Shown here one piece after another: positions 1-7,779 of a stretch of 64,000 bases of DNA (the first letter of the stretch is position 1; every line of letters starts with the position of its first letter). Origin of the DNA: Aquimonas sp044344935 (GTDB lineage Bacteria; Pseudomonadota; Gammaproteobacteria; Xanthomonadales; Xanthomonadaceae); the NCBI GenBank assembly GCA_044344935.1, contig JBIJCA010000001.1, forward strand, positions 37,686 through 101,685. Direction: 5' to 3'. The notes under the pieces are model-generated. The model did no database searches and was not told where the DNA came from. It was given only the letters and a program-made list of their open reading frames with translations. Position numbers and translations under genes: made by a program.

Positions 1-177
1 CTCGAACGCCTGCTGTCACGTGTCCGTGCGTTGAAGGCCCCTGCCGCGCAGGTCACAATGCCCGCTGCGTCAGCGCCCAGCTTTGCCCCGAAACCCTCAG
101 CGGCGGGCGCCAAACCCCTTCCCCAGACGACAGCCGGGCTTGATTCCCGTCCCGGCGACGACCGAGTGTCCGAATGA
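1..177 (+). CDS. 3' end of a gene upstream of yidC, probably rnpA (partial)
   Basis: An open frame enters from the left edge and ends in TGA at 175-177, so its stop overlaps the yidC ATG by four bases (ATGA). The visible 58 residues start LERLLSRVRALK and continue as an Ala/Pro/Lys-rich tail. In gammaproteobacteria the gene before yidC is normally rnpA (RNase P protein) or the small yidD, and a basic Arg-rich helix followed by a disordered tail fits the C-terminus of RnpA. The assignment rests on position and the overlap; too little sequence is present to recognise the family directly. Confidence 0.45.
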   Translation, partial: LERLLSRVRALKAPAAQVTMPAASAPSFAPKPSAAGAKPLPQTTAGLDSRPGDDRVSE

Positions 178-1853
178 ACCAAGCGCGCACCTTCCTGTTG
201 ATAGCCTGGCTGATGGTGATCTACCTCGCCTGGGATACCTGGCAGCAGGACTACAGTCGTCCCCGGCCGGAGGCGGTGGCGCAGAGCGAATCGACGGCGC
301 CGCCAACCACGGGCGAACTGCCGGAATTCCAGCCTGAGCGCAGCGACCCAGGCCAGAGCGCAGTGGCGGCAGACACCACGTCGAACACGGCAGCGGGTAA
401 CGCAGGGCGCCTGCTCAGCGTCCGCACTGATGTCCTGGAGCTCCAGATCGACACACAGGGCGGCAGCTTCGTGCAGGCCGATCTGCTGGCCTACACCCAG
501 CAACCCGAACCCGACTCTCCGCCGGTCCGGCTGATGAACACACAGGGCGCACGCTACTTCATTGGTCAGTCAGGCTATGTCGGCGACCGCGCAGACCTGC
601 CCAATCATCTCAGCCTGTTCCAGGCCGAGACGGACAGCTTCGAGCTTGGCACCCGCGAGCGCCTGGAGGTGCCCTTGCGTTGGGCTTCCGCAGATGGACT
701 GAGCCTCGTCCGCACCTTTGTTTTCGAACGCGGCAGCTATGTGGTGCTGGTGCAGGACCGTTTCGAAAACGCTGGCGGCGCGCCCGTGGAACTCAACGCC
801 TACCGACAGCTCGTGCGGGTCACGCCGCCTCCGCTCCCGGGGTCGAGCTTCACCAATCCCGCTGCCTTCAGTTTTGTCGGGGCCGCGTGGTACAGCCCGC
901 AGACCAAGTTCGAAAAGCGCAAGTTCGCGGACTTCAGTGACGGCCCGACCGAAACCAAGGCCAGCCAGGGCTGGGTGGCGATGGTGGAACACTACTTCTT
1001 CGCCGCCTGGATTCCCGAGGCCGAAGAAGCGCAGACCTTCAGCACAGCCACCGAAAACGGCGGTCGCCACCGCATCCGTACCCTCGGACCCACCTTGAGC
1101 CTGCCCGCGCAAGGGCAGCTTGAAAGCAGCGCGCGACTTTACGTCGGCCCCAAGCTTCAGGGGCGTCTGGAAGACATTGCGCCCGGACTGAAGCTGACCA
1201 TGGACTACGGCATCTTCACGATCCTGGCCCAGCCGATGGCGATCTTGCTCGGCTGGCTGCACGACCTCACCAACAACTGGGGTTGGGCCATCGTCCTGCT
1301 GGTGGTGATCCTCAAGCTGGCCCTGTTCAAGCTGTCCGAGGCCCAGTACAAGAGCTTCGCCAAGATGCGTGCCGTCCAGCCGCGCATCGAAGCGCTGAAG
1401 GAGCGCTATGGCGAGGATCGCCAGAAATTCCAGACGGCGATGATGGAGCTCTACAAGAAAGAGAAGATCAACCCGATGGGCGGCTGCCTGCCCATCCTGA
1501 TCCAGATCCCGATCTTCATTTCGTTGTACTGGGTGCTGATCGAGGCCGTCGAGCTGCGCCACGCGCCGTGGATCCTGTGGATCAACAACCTCACTGCGCC
1601 GGACCCGTACTTCATCCTGCCCGTGCTCAACCTGCTTTCGATGTGGGCGACCCAGAAGCTGTCACCGACGCCCGGCATGGATCCGATGCAGAAGCGCATC
1701 ATGCAGATCATGCCGATCGCATTTGGCGTGATGTTCGCCTTCTTCCCTGCAGGCCTGGTCCTTTACTGGACAACCAACGGCGCGCTCGGTCTGCTGCAGC
1801 AGTGGATCATCCTGCGTCGCCATGGTGGTACGGCCACTCCGAAGGCCGCCTGA
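174..1853 (+). CDS. yidC: Membrane protein insertase YidC
   Basis: 559-residue insertase that places and folds inner-membrane proteins, alone or with SecYEG. The N-terminal transmembrane segment (about residues 5-20, TFLLIAWLMVIYLAW) is followed by a large periplasmic beta-sandwich domain (about 60-340). The conserved 60KD_IMP core lies at about 345-550, beginning near the DYGIFTILAQP segment, with the cytoplasmic helical hairpin around INPMGGCLPILIQIPIF. Length matches gram-negative YidC. The ATG overlaps the stop of the preceding frame (ATGA), so translation is probably coupled, and mnmE follows 93 bp downstream, the usual oriC-proximal order. Confidence 0.97.
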   Translation: MNQARTFLLIAWLMVIYLAWDTWQQDYSRPRPEAVAQSESTAPPTTGELPEFQPERSDPGQSAVAADTTSNTAAGNAGRLLSVRTDVLELQIDTQGGSFVQADLLAYTQQPEPDSPPVRLMNTQGARYFIGQSGYVGDRADLPNHLSLFQAETDSFELGTRERLEVPLRWASADGLSLVRTFVFERGSYVVLVQDRFENAGGAPVELNAYRQLVRVTPPPLPGSSFTNPAAFSFVGAAWYSPQTKFEKRKFADFSDGPTETKASQGWVAMVEHYFFAAWIPEAEEAQTFSTATENGGRHRIRTLGPTLSLPAQGQLESSARLYVGPKLQGRLEDIAPGLKLTMDYGIFTILAQPMAILLGWLHDLTNNWGWAIVLLVVILKLALFKLSEAQYKSFAKMRAVQPRIEALKERYGEDRQKFQTAMMELYKKEKINPMGGCLPILIQIPIFISLYWVLIEAVELRHAPWILWINNLTAPDPYFILPVLNLLSMWATQKLSPTPGMDPMQKRIMQIMPIAFGVMFAFFPAGLVLYWTTNGALGLLQQWIILRRHGGTATPKAA

Positions 1854-1888
1854 GGCAGAATCCCGCTGTCGAAACTGGCGATTGAACC

Positions 1889-1919
1889 AGCGGCCGCGGC
1901 GCGAAAGCGCGCGGCCGCT
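1889..1919 (+). other. GC-rich stem-loop between yidC and mnmE
   Basis: The arms AGCGGCCGCG (1889-1898) and CGCGGCCGCT (1910-1919) are perfect inverted repeats around a GCGCGAAAGCG-type loop with a GAAA tetraloop. No T-run follows, so it is a poor intrinsic terminator. It stands 10 bases before the mnmE ribosome-binding site GGAGGGAGG (1930-1938) and could modulate read-through or stabilise the yidC message. Confidence 0.5.
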
Positions 1920-1946
1920 GCTCTATCCGGAGGGAGGAAACACGCC

Positions 1947-3344
1947 ATGCGGGACGCTGCTGCCGCGCCCCCGATCGCGGCGACCGAAAGCCCATCGCCG
2001 CGCGCGCGCATCGACACCATCGCTGCCATCGCCACCGCCGCCGGCCCCGCCGGCCTGGGCGTGGTGCGCCTGTCGGGGCCTGAGTCGTTCCCGATCGCAC
2101 TCCGCCTGAGTGGCATTGAGCCGAAGCCACGCCACGCCCACTACGTTCGATTCAGGGATGCGGCCGAGGAGGTCATTGATGACGGCCTGTTGATCTGGTT
2201 CGCAGCGCCTGCGTCCTACACCGGCGAGGACGTGGTCGAGCTTCAGGCCCATGGCAGCCCTGCCCTGCTGCGCCTGCTGCTGGCGCGCTGCGTGGAGCTC
2301 GGCGCGCGGCTGGCGCGACCCGGCGAATTCACTGAACGCGCGTTCCTGAACGAACGCCTGGACCTGGCCCAGGCAGAAGCGGTGGCGGATCTGATCCACG
2401 CCTCGTCCGAAGCCGCGGCGCGCGCCGCGCGGCGCGCACTCGATGGCGAATTCAGCCGTCGTGTCGATACCTTGACCGGCGCGCTGACTGCGCTGCGCAT
2501 CTATGTCGAAGCCGCGATCGATTTCCCGGAAGAGGAGATCGACTTTCTCGCTGGGCCTGAACTGAAATCGCGCCTTCAGCACGTGCGCGAGCAGATGCAG
2601 AGCCTGCTGCGCGAGGCCCGCCGCGGCCAGCGCCTGCGCGACGGGCTGCACGTGGTGATCGCCGGGCCGCCGAATGCCGGCAAGAGCTCGCTGCTGAATG
2701 CGCTGGCGGGTGCCGATCGCGCCATCGTCACCGAGATCGCCGGCACCACCCGCGACCTGCTGCGCGAGGCCGTGGTGATCGACGGCATCGAGCTGACCTT
2801 GGTCGATACGGCGGGACTGCGAGATTCCATGGATGCCGTCGAAGCGGAAGGGATGCGCCGCGCCCGTGCCGAGTTCGCCCGCGCCGATCTTGCGCTGGCT
2901 GTCGTTGAATGCGGTTCGGAGAGGGAGCAGATCCCAGCATTGAAGGCGGAGCTAGGCGCCTTGCCGCAAGTGCTCTGGGCACACAACAAGTGCGAGCTGG
3001 CCTCAGAGCCTGTGCGCTGCGAACAAAGGCCGGATGGCCTTCACCTGTGGTTGTCCGTCCGCCAGGGCTGGGGCCTCGACGACCTGCGCGCCGCGCTCCG
3101 GAATGCGGCGGGCCTAGGGGAGGCCGCCGAAGGCGCGATCAGCGCCCGAGCGCGCCATGTCGACGCCCTCGTGCGCGCAAACACACAGCTCGAGTGTGCT
3201 GCCGAGCGCCTTGCCGAGGCCAGCGGCGAGCTCGCCGCCGAAGACTTGCGCGCCGCGCAGGATGCCCTGGGAGACATCACAGGTCGCATCAGCGCTGACG
3301 ATTTGTTGGGTCGGATCTTCGGCAGTTTTTGCATCGGAAAGTGA
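1947..3344 (+). CDS. mnmE: tRNA modification GTPase MnmE (TrmE)
   Basis: 465 residues. With MnmG, MnmE makes the cmnm5 or nm5 group on wobble uridine 34 of certain tRNAs. The N-terminal tetrahydrofolate-binding domain (about 20-140) contains GLGVVRLSGPES and the YTGEDVVELQAHGS stretch. A helical domain follows, then an inserted G domain with G1 GPPNAGKSSL (about 240-249), a GTTRD switch and DTAGLR. The C-terminal helices end in the diagnostic CIGK (Cys-x-Gly-Lys). An excellent GGAGGGAGG ribosome-binding site lies 8 bases before the ATG. The N-terminus is about 15 residues longer than in E. coli. The gene sits directly downstream of yidC. Confidence 0.97.
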   Translation: MRDAAAAPPIAATESPSPRARIDTIAAIATAAGPAGLGVVRLSGPESFPIALRLSGIEPKPRHAHYVRFRDAAEEVIDDGLLIWFAAPASYTGEDVVELQAHGSPALLRLLLARCVELGARLARPGEFTERAFLNERLDLAQAEAVADLIHASSEAAARAARRALDGEFSRRVDTLTGALTALRIYVEAAIDFPEEEIDFLAGPELKSRLQHVREQMQSLLREARRGQRLRDGLHVVIAGPPNAGKSSLLNALAGADRAIVTEIAGTTRDLLREAVVIDGIELTLVDTAGLRDSMDAVEAEGMRRARAEFARADLALAVVECGSEREQIPALKAELGALPQVLWAHNKCELASEPVRCEQRPDGLHLWLSVRQGWGLDDLRAALRNAAGLGEAAEGAISARARHVDALVRANTQLECAAERLAEASGELAAEDLRAAQDALGDITGRISADDLLGRIFGSFCIGK

Positions 3345-3509
3345 AGCGCATCGCGGAATTGACCGCTCAAGGCCACTTTTTGCAACGCTGGCCCATCCCG
3401 ACTTGCGCCCTGACCCGGCGCTGTGGCTAATGAGAACTTCGTCGGACCGCTGAGTCTTGCGCCCAGGGATGGACGCGGCGGACTGACTTTCGAATCAGGG
3501 GATGACCAA

Positions 3510-4487
3510 ATGGGTATGGGAAGACTGCGCGGGGGCGCGGCCGTCATGGTGTTGTCTGCGGTTCTGCTGGCTGCTTGCGGCGGCGGTGAGACGCCCGCGC
3601 CGGCGCCGCCGGCAGCTGATGCAGGCGCGGCTCCCGCCGCTGCTGCGCCCGCGGCAGAACCCACCGCTCCGGTGGCGGAGACCTCCGCACCGGCCGAGCT
3701 GGTGGCGGGGGCCGGCAGCGTGGAGGTGGCCGAAGCCGCGTTGCGCGAGCAGCGGCTGTTTACGCCTGCCGGAGATAACGCGTTCGAGCTGTTTCTACTC
3801 GCGTCCGAGCGGGACCCGGGCCTGCAGCGCGTGCGCGACGCGTTGACGGATCTGTTCCCCTACGCCGTACTGCATGTCGAACAGCGCACCGCCGCCCGCG
3901 ACGCCCTTGACGCTCGCCGCGTACTCGACCTAATGGCCAGGGCGCAGCCCGACGCCCCCGCGCTGGAGCGCCTGGAAAGAGAGTTGGAGAGACTGGAGCG
4001 CCGTCTCGCCACCGAAGTCGCCCAGCAGCAAGCGGCGGCGGCTCGCACCGCAGCAGCCCCCGCACCCACGCCGGCACCGGCGCCCGTGGCCAGCGCTCCC
4101 GCCCCGAGCCCGGCTGAGCCAGTCGTCGCAGAGCCGCCGCCCGCACCCGCACCCGCTGCGGTGGCACCGGAACCGGTACCGCCGCCTGCCGCTGCCCCGA
4201 CACCCGCGCCTGCACGCGTTGCTGCCACACCGCCACAGCCCAAGGTGCTCCGCCAACCGCCGCTGCGATATCCGGAGCAGGCCATGCGTCAGGGGATCGA
4301 GGGGCGAGTGATTGTCGACTTCCAGATCAACGTCGACGGCAGCGTGTCCGACGTTCGGGTGCAGGAAGCCACACCTCAGGGTGTCTTCGAACGCGAAGCC
4401 CTGGCAGTGGTGCGTCGGACCCGTTTCGAGCCGCCACCGGAGCCCGTCCGCGCCCGCCGCACCATTGAATTCAGCATGGATCGCTGA
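3510..4487 (+). CDS. Lipoprotein with C-terminal TonB domain (first of a tandem pair)
   Basis: I chose the ATG at 3510 because GGGGATGACC lies just upstream and it gives a clean lipoprotein signal (VLSAVLLAAC, lipid-modified Cys23); the frame is open further upstream to 3423. The mature protein (325 codons in all) has a short Ala/Pro linker, then a domain containing ALREQRLFTPAGDNAFELF and PYAVLHVEQR. A second long Ala/Pro linker follows, then a TonB_C domain from PPLRYPEQAMRQGIEGRV to the end. TonB_C domains contact outer-membrane proteins, usually to pass proton-motive force from ExbBD, but here the transmembrane anchor is replaced by a lipid anchor. Gly follows the Cys, so there is no inner-membrane retention Asp. 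The gene at 5142-6170 is a paralog with the same layout. Client receptor unknown. Confidence 0.85.
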   Translation: MGMGRLRGGAAVMVLSAVLLAACGGGETPAPAPPAADAGAAPAAAAPAAEPTAPVAETSAPAELVAGAGSVEVAEAALREQRLFTPAGDNAFELFLLASERDPGLQRVRDALTDLFPYAVLHVEQRTAARDALDARRVLDLMARAQPDAPALERLERELERLERRLATEVAQQQAAAARTAAAPAPTPAPAPVASAPAPSPAEPVVAEPPPAPAPAAVAPEPVPPPAAAPTPAPARVAATPPQPKVLRQPPLRYPEQAMRQGIEGRVIVDFQINVDGSVSDVRVQEATPQGVFEREALAVVRRTRFEPPPEPVRARRTIEFSMDR

Positions 4488-5141
4488 GCGTCGGTTCCAT
4501 CGGACGCGTCCAGCACGAACAGGGGTGGATCCCCCTGCGGCTGCTGTCGCAAGATCGGGCCCATGGCCGGGTTACATCTGCCGTTTCAGTCGCAGACAAC
4601 GGACGGGCATCGTTGATGTCGATCGCGGCTGCGCGTTGACGCCCTTCTCTTTCGGGACGTCGATAACGAAGCCCTGATTCATCGGAGCCTTCTACGCGCG
4701 CGAGACGCCGCACCCACAGGTAGATCTAGACAGCGCTTGATCCAGCCGGACCGAGCACAGCAAAGGCGTCGCAACGCTGCGGCCGCGCGAGTCCGGCCTG
4801 AAGCCGGACTCGTGACGTGTGGACAATCCTCGACTTGGCCTCGTACAGACCCGGGCTTGCAAAGCGCTGAGGTTTTCACCTGACAGCCCGCCTCACGTCG
4901 ACTCTACCGCACCAGACGGTTCGTGCCTCCGCCGACGCACGCGCACACAAACCTGAGATCCGTAGCGCGAACTTCAGGAGATCTCGGGCTGTTCTGACGG
5001 TTTCGCTGGCGCCGCGCTGCTGTGAACGCTGTCGCAGACCGGGAGGCCCGGGCCCTGTGCATCACCAAAGCGCAATGCGCGCTTGGCATCCTGCTCGGCT
5101 TGCTGCGATGCAGCGCGTTTGAAGCGACAGGGGCTCGGACG
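4488..5141. other. 654-bp intergenic stretch without a recognisable gene
   Basis: This gap separates the two paralogous TonB-domain lipoprotein genes. I see no frame with convincing coding character, no tRNA fold and no mobile-element hallmark. The only clear structure is the inverted repeat at 4786-4814. The gap may hold the promoter of the second lipoprotein gene, but no confident -35/-10 pair stands out. Confidence 0.5.
4786..4814. repeat. 12-bp-arm inverted repeat
   Basis: The arms GAGTCCGGC (4789-4797) and GCCGGACTC (4803-4811) flank the loop CTGAA. The stem extends outward by C-G, G-T and C-G pairs to 4786 and 4814. No T-tract follows on either strand, so it looks more like a REP-type or factor-binding structure than an intrinsic terminator. 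Confidence 0.55.
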
Positions 5142-6170
5142 ATGGCGATGAAGATGCGCGAAACCCGGCAAGCGGGGCGGTTCAGGGTTGCAGGCTTCCG
5201 GCAGTGGTGGCTTGCATTCGGTGCAGCGGTACTGGCAGTGGGATGCGGTGGCGGAACACCACCCGAACCGGTGACGCCGACCGTGGAAAGCGCGAATGCC
5301 CTCCCTGTGGGCGACACCGGGCAAGCCGCGGACGCACCCGCGGACACGGTGACGAAGGCGACGACGGCGGGTGAACAGGCGCTGCGCGAGCAACGGCTTT
5401 TCCTGCCCGTCTCCGATAACGCTTTCGAGCACTTTCTGAGTGCGCTCGCGGCGGACCCTGCCAATGAGCGGGCGCGTCTCGCCCTGCTGGATCTTGTGCC
5501 CTACGCCGTCCTGCACATCGAACAGCGCCTTGCAGCCGAGGATGCCGACGAGGCGGCGCGCCTGCTCGCCTTGCTGCAGCGTGCCGCTGCAGATGCGCCT
5601 GCCTTGCCCCGTCTGCAGGACGGGCTGGTCACTCTGCAGGCGCGACAGGCCACTCAGCGACTCGCGGCCGAAACCGCGGCTGAGGCGGCTACGGGCGCTA
5701 CGCGAAACGCGGCCGAACCGCCGGCGGCTTCAGCCGGGACGATTGCCGCCCCCGCGCAGTCGGCGCCGAGCGTTCCGCCCGAGCGCGCGGCCGAAACGGC
5801 TGCGGATGCTGCAGGCACATCAGAGCCGCTGTCGGCTGCCGCAGCCGAACCTGCCAATCCGCCCGCTGCCGCCCCGGTCGACGTGACGCCGCCCCCGGCG
5901 GCACCAGTCCCTGCAAGAGTGCCGGAGGTGGTCTACCGACCGGCCCTGCGCTATCCACCGATGGCAGAGCGCAGGCGCATCGAAGGTTTCGTCGAAATCG
6001 AATTCACGATCGACGCCGATGGCAGCGTTGCCGAGCTCGAGATCCTGCGCAGCGAACCCGAAGGCATGTTCGATCGGGAAGCTCTTGCAGCGATGCAACG
6101 TTGGCGCTTCGCGCCGCCCGCCGCCCCCCTTCGCGCGCGGCGAACGCTGGAGTTCAAGTTGGCGCGCTGA
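5142..6170 (+). CDS. Lipoprotein with C-terminal TonB domain (second of a tandem pair)
   Basis: 342 residues from the ATG at 5142, preceded by an AGGGGCTCGG purine-rich stretch. A lipoprotein signal ends in VLAVGC (about residue 34), followed by GGG. The middle domain repeats the paralog's pattern (ALREQRLFLPVSDNAFEHF, then PYAVLHIEQRLAA), followed by a long Ala/Pro-rich spacer and a TonB_C domain from RPALRYPPMAERRRIEGFV to the C-terminus. The linkers have diverged much more than the middle and TonB domains, as expected after an old duplication. The lipid anchor and the shared unnamed middle domain make a classical ExbBD-energised TonB unlikely but not excluded. An open frame continues upstream to 5022 but lacks a better start. 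Confidence 0.85.
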   Translation: MAMKMRETRQAGRFRVAGFRQWWLAFGAAVLAVGCGGGTPPEPVTPTVESANALPVGDTGQAADAPADTVTKATTAGEQALREQRLFLPVSDNAFEHFLSALAADPANERARLALLDLVPYAVLHIEQRLAAEDADEAARLLALLQRAAADAPALPRLQDGLVTLQARQATQRLAAETAAEAATGATRNAAEPPAASAGTIAAPAQSAPSVPPERAAETAADAAGTSEPLSAAAAEPANPPAAAPVDVTPPPAAPVPARVPEVVYRPALRYPPMAERRRIEGFVEIEFTIDADGSVAELEILRSEPEGMFDREALAAMQRWRFAPPAAPLRARRTLEFKLAR

Positions 6171-6191
6171 GCGCGCCGACATCGCTGCGAT

Positions 6192-6833
6192 TCAGGCGCC
6201 CGGCTCGGTCCGCAGGCGCAGGCGCTGGAGGCGACGCTCACTGCGTTCGATGTCATCACGCAGGCCGTCGACGTCCTCGCAGAAGGCATCGAGCTCAGCG
6301 CGACCCACCAGCACTCCGGCCTCGTCGCGGAGATAGTCGGCACTGGCCTCGGCCAGCTCGCGCGAGCTGCGGCGCAGGCCGTCCACCGCGGCCTTGAAGC
6401 CTTTGGCGACCTGGACGCCCACGACCTCACCGAGGCGCGCCGACAGTGCTGCCTCGAGGTCGGGGCTGTAACGCTGGGCGATGCGCTGCAGCGCCTGCGC
6501 CAGCTCGATGTCGCCGGCGATCTTCATGCTGCCCGGTGCAGCTGCGGTCGCGCCTGGAAGCACCCGCGACAGCACCGCGCCCAGAGTGGCCCGCAGACTG
6601 AGGTCCGGCTCGGCTTCTGCCTGTGTCGGGCCCACCGTGAGGCGCGCGTTGCGCACCTCGATGCGCGCCGCCAGCCGCGGTGCGGCCAGCGTCAGTTCGA
6701 TGCTGCGGCCTTCCAGTGCCTGCAGCTGCGCTGGCAGGTCCGGATCCAGCACCAGCGCACGGTTCAGCGCGAACTCGAGCGCCTGGCCGCCCAGTGCGAG
6801 CAGTGGAGTGGTGCGGCCAGCAGGTTCGGTCAT
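6192..6833 (-). CDS. ubiJ: Ubiquinone biosynthesis accessory factor UbiJ
   Basis: 213 residues with an N-terminal SCP2-like lipid-binding domain (about 10-115: LEFALNRALVLDPDLPAQL, then MKIAGDIELAQALQRI). A helical, charged C-terminal half ends in a coiled coil (VDGLRDDIERSERRLQRLRL). UbiJ holds hydrophobic ubiquinone intermediates and, with UbiK, supports the late hydroxylation and methylation steps in a soluble complex. The usual ubiE and ubiB neighbours are absent here; it stands alone beside tatD. The final Arg-rich coiled coil is typical of the family. Confidence 0.85.
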   Translation of the reverse strand: MTEPAGRTTPLLALGGQALEFALNRALVLDPDLPAQLQALEGRSIELTLAAPRLAARIEVRNARLTVGPTQAEAEPDLSLRATLGAVLSRVLPGATAAAPGSMKIAGDIELAQALQRIAQRYSPDLEAALSARLGEVVGVQVAKGFKAAVDGLRRSSRELAEASADYLRDEAGVLVGRAELDAFCEDVDGLRDDIERSERRLQRLRLRTEPGA

Positions 6834-6862
6834 GGAAAGTCTCGCCGCGGTGACCCGGTTGC

Positions 6863-7681
6863 TCAGGAAGCGCGAGCGTACGCGCCCACGGCCAGCTCCG
6901 GCAGGTGGAAGAAGGCACGTGCGCTCGCGGTGGTTTCGGTTTCGACCTGCGCGTAGCTGAGCGCACGATCGCGCGCCAGCTCCTCGGCGATGTGCTGCAG
7001 GTACATCGGCTCGTTGCGGCGGTGCGAAGGCATCGGCTTCAGGTTGCGCGGCAGCAGGTAGGGCGAGTCGGTCTCGATCATCAGCCGGTTGGCCGGAATC
7101 TCACGGACGAACTCGCGCAGATGCTGGCCGCGGCGCTCGTCACACAGCCAGCCGGTGATGCCGATATGGCAGTCGAGGTCGAGATAGTCGTACAGCGCCT
7201 CGCGGGTGTCGGTGAAGCAGTGCACCACCGCCGCCGGCACGCGGTCGCGGACCTGTTTCAGGATCGCAAGAAAGTCCCCGTGCGCATCGCGCTGGTGCAG
7301 GAACAGTGGCTTGCCGAGCTCGACCGCGATGTCGAGCTGGCGCTCGAAGGCGCGGCGCTGCGCCGGTCGCGGCGAGAAATCGCGGTGGTAATCGAGCCCG
7401 GTCTCGCCGACCGCGCGCACCTCCGCGTGCGCGTGCAGGGCGCGCAGCTCGCGGTCGGCCTCATCCGTGTATTCGACCGCGTGGTGTGGATGCACGCCGG
7501 CGGTGGCGAACAGCCGGCCCGGATAGGCGCGTGCGAGTTCGAGCGCATCCGCACTGCCCTGGCGGCTGGCGCCCGTGACGACCATCTGCGCCACGCCATG
7601 CGCTGCGGCACGCGCCAGTACGGCGTCGAGGTCGTGGGCAAAGGACTCGTGGGTGAGGTTGGCGCCGATGTCTACGAGCAT
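6863..7681 (-). CDS. tatD: TatD family metal-dependent hydrolase (DNase)
   Basis: 272 residues from the start MLVDIGANL, the canonical TatD N-terminus. The frame stays open 14 codons further, but that extension is encoded by a GGGATT-type repeat. Signature segments are GVHPHHA, the metal-bridging Glu in VGETGLDYHRD, LFLHQRDAH, VVHCFTD and the catalytic Asp in MIETDSPYLLP. TatD enzymes are TIM-barrel 3'-5' exonucleases acting on single-stranded or damaged DNA and RNA. It follows the AAA ATPase gene on the same strand, about 100 bp downstream. Confidence 0.93.
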   Translation of the reverse strand: MLVDIGANLTHESFAHDLDAVLARAAAHGVAQMVVTGASRQGSADALELARAYPGRLFATAGVHPHHAVEYTDEADRELRALHAHAEVRAVGETGLDYHRDFSPRPAQRRAFERQLDIAVELGKPLFLHQRDAHGDFLAILKQVRDRVPAAVVHCFTDTREALYDYLDLDCHIGITGWLCDERRGQHLREFVREIPANRLMIETDSPYLLPRNLKPMPSHRRNEPMYLQHIAEELARDRALSYAQVETETTASARAFFHLPELAVGAYARAS

Positions 7682-7706
7682 GGGATTGGGGATTCGTGAT
7701 TCGTTT
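7681..7706. repeat. GGGATT-type heptamer array at the tatD start
   Basis: GGGATTG GGGATTC GTGATTC follows immediately after the complement of the tatD start codon. It is one of several short arrays of the same heptamer in this window (see 29983, 30117, 31820, 31954 and 45140). It probably extends the open frame upstream of tatD without being translated. Confidence 0.6.
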
Positions 7707-7779
7707 GGGGCGGGGCGTGGCAAGCCTCATGGCCAGCGACTTGGATCGACGCAGGTGAAGAGCCAGCGGCCGGATCGGT

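Noticed and set aside
570..1562. A 330-codon minus-strand frame within yidC
   Set aside because: Shadow of yidC; Gln/Leu/His-rich with no conserved domain.
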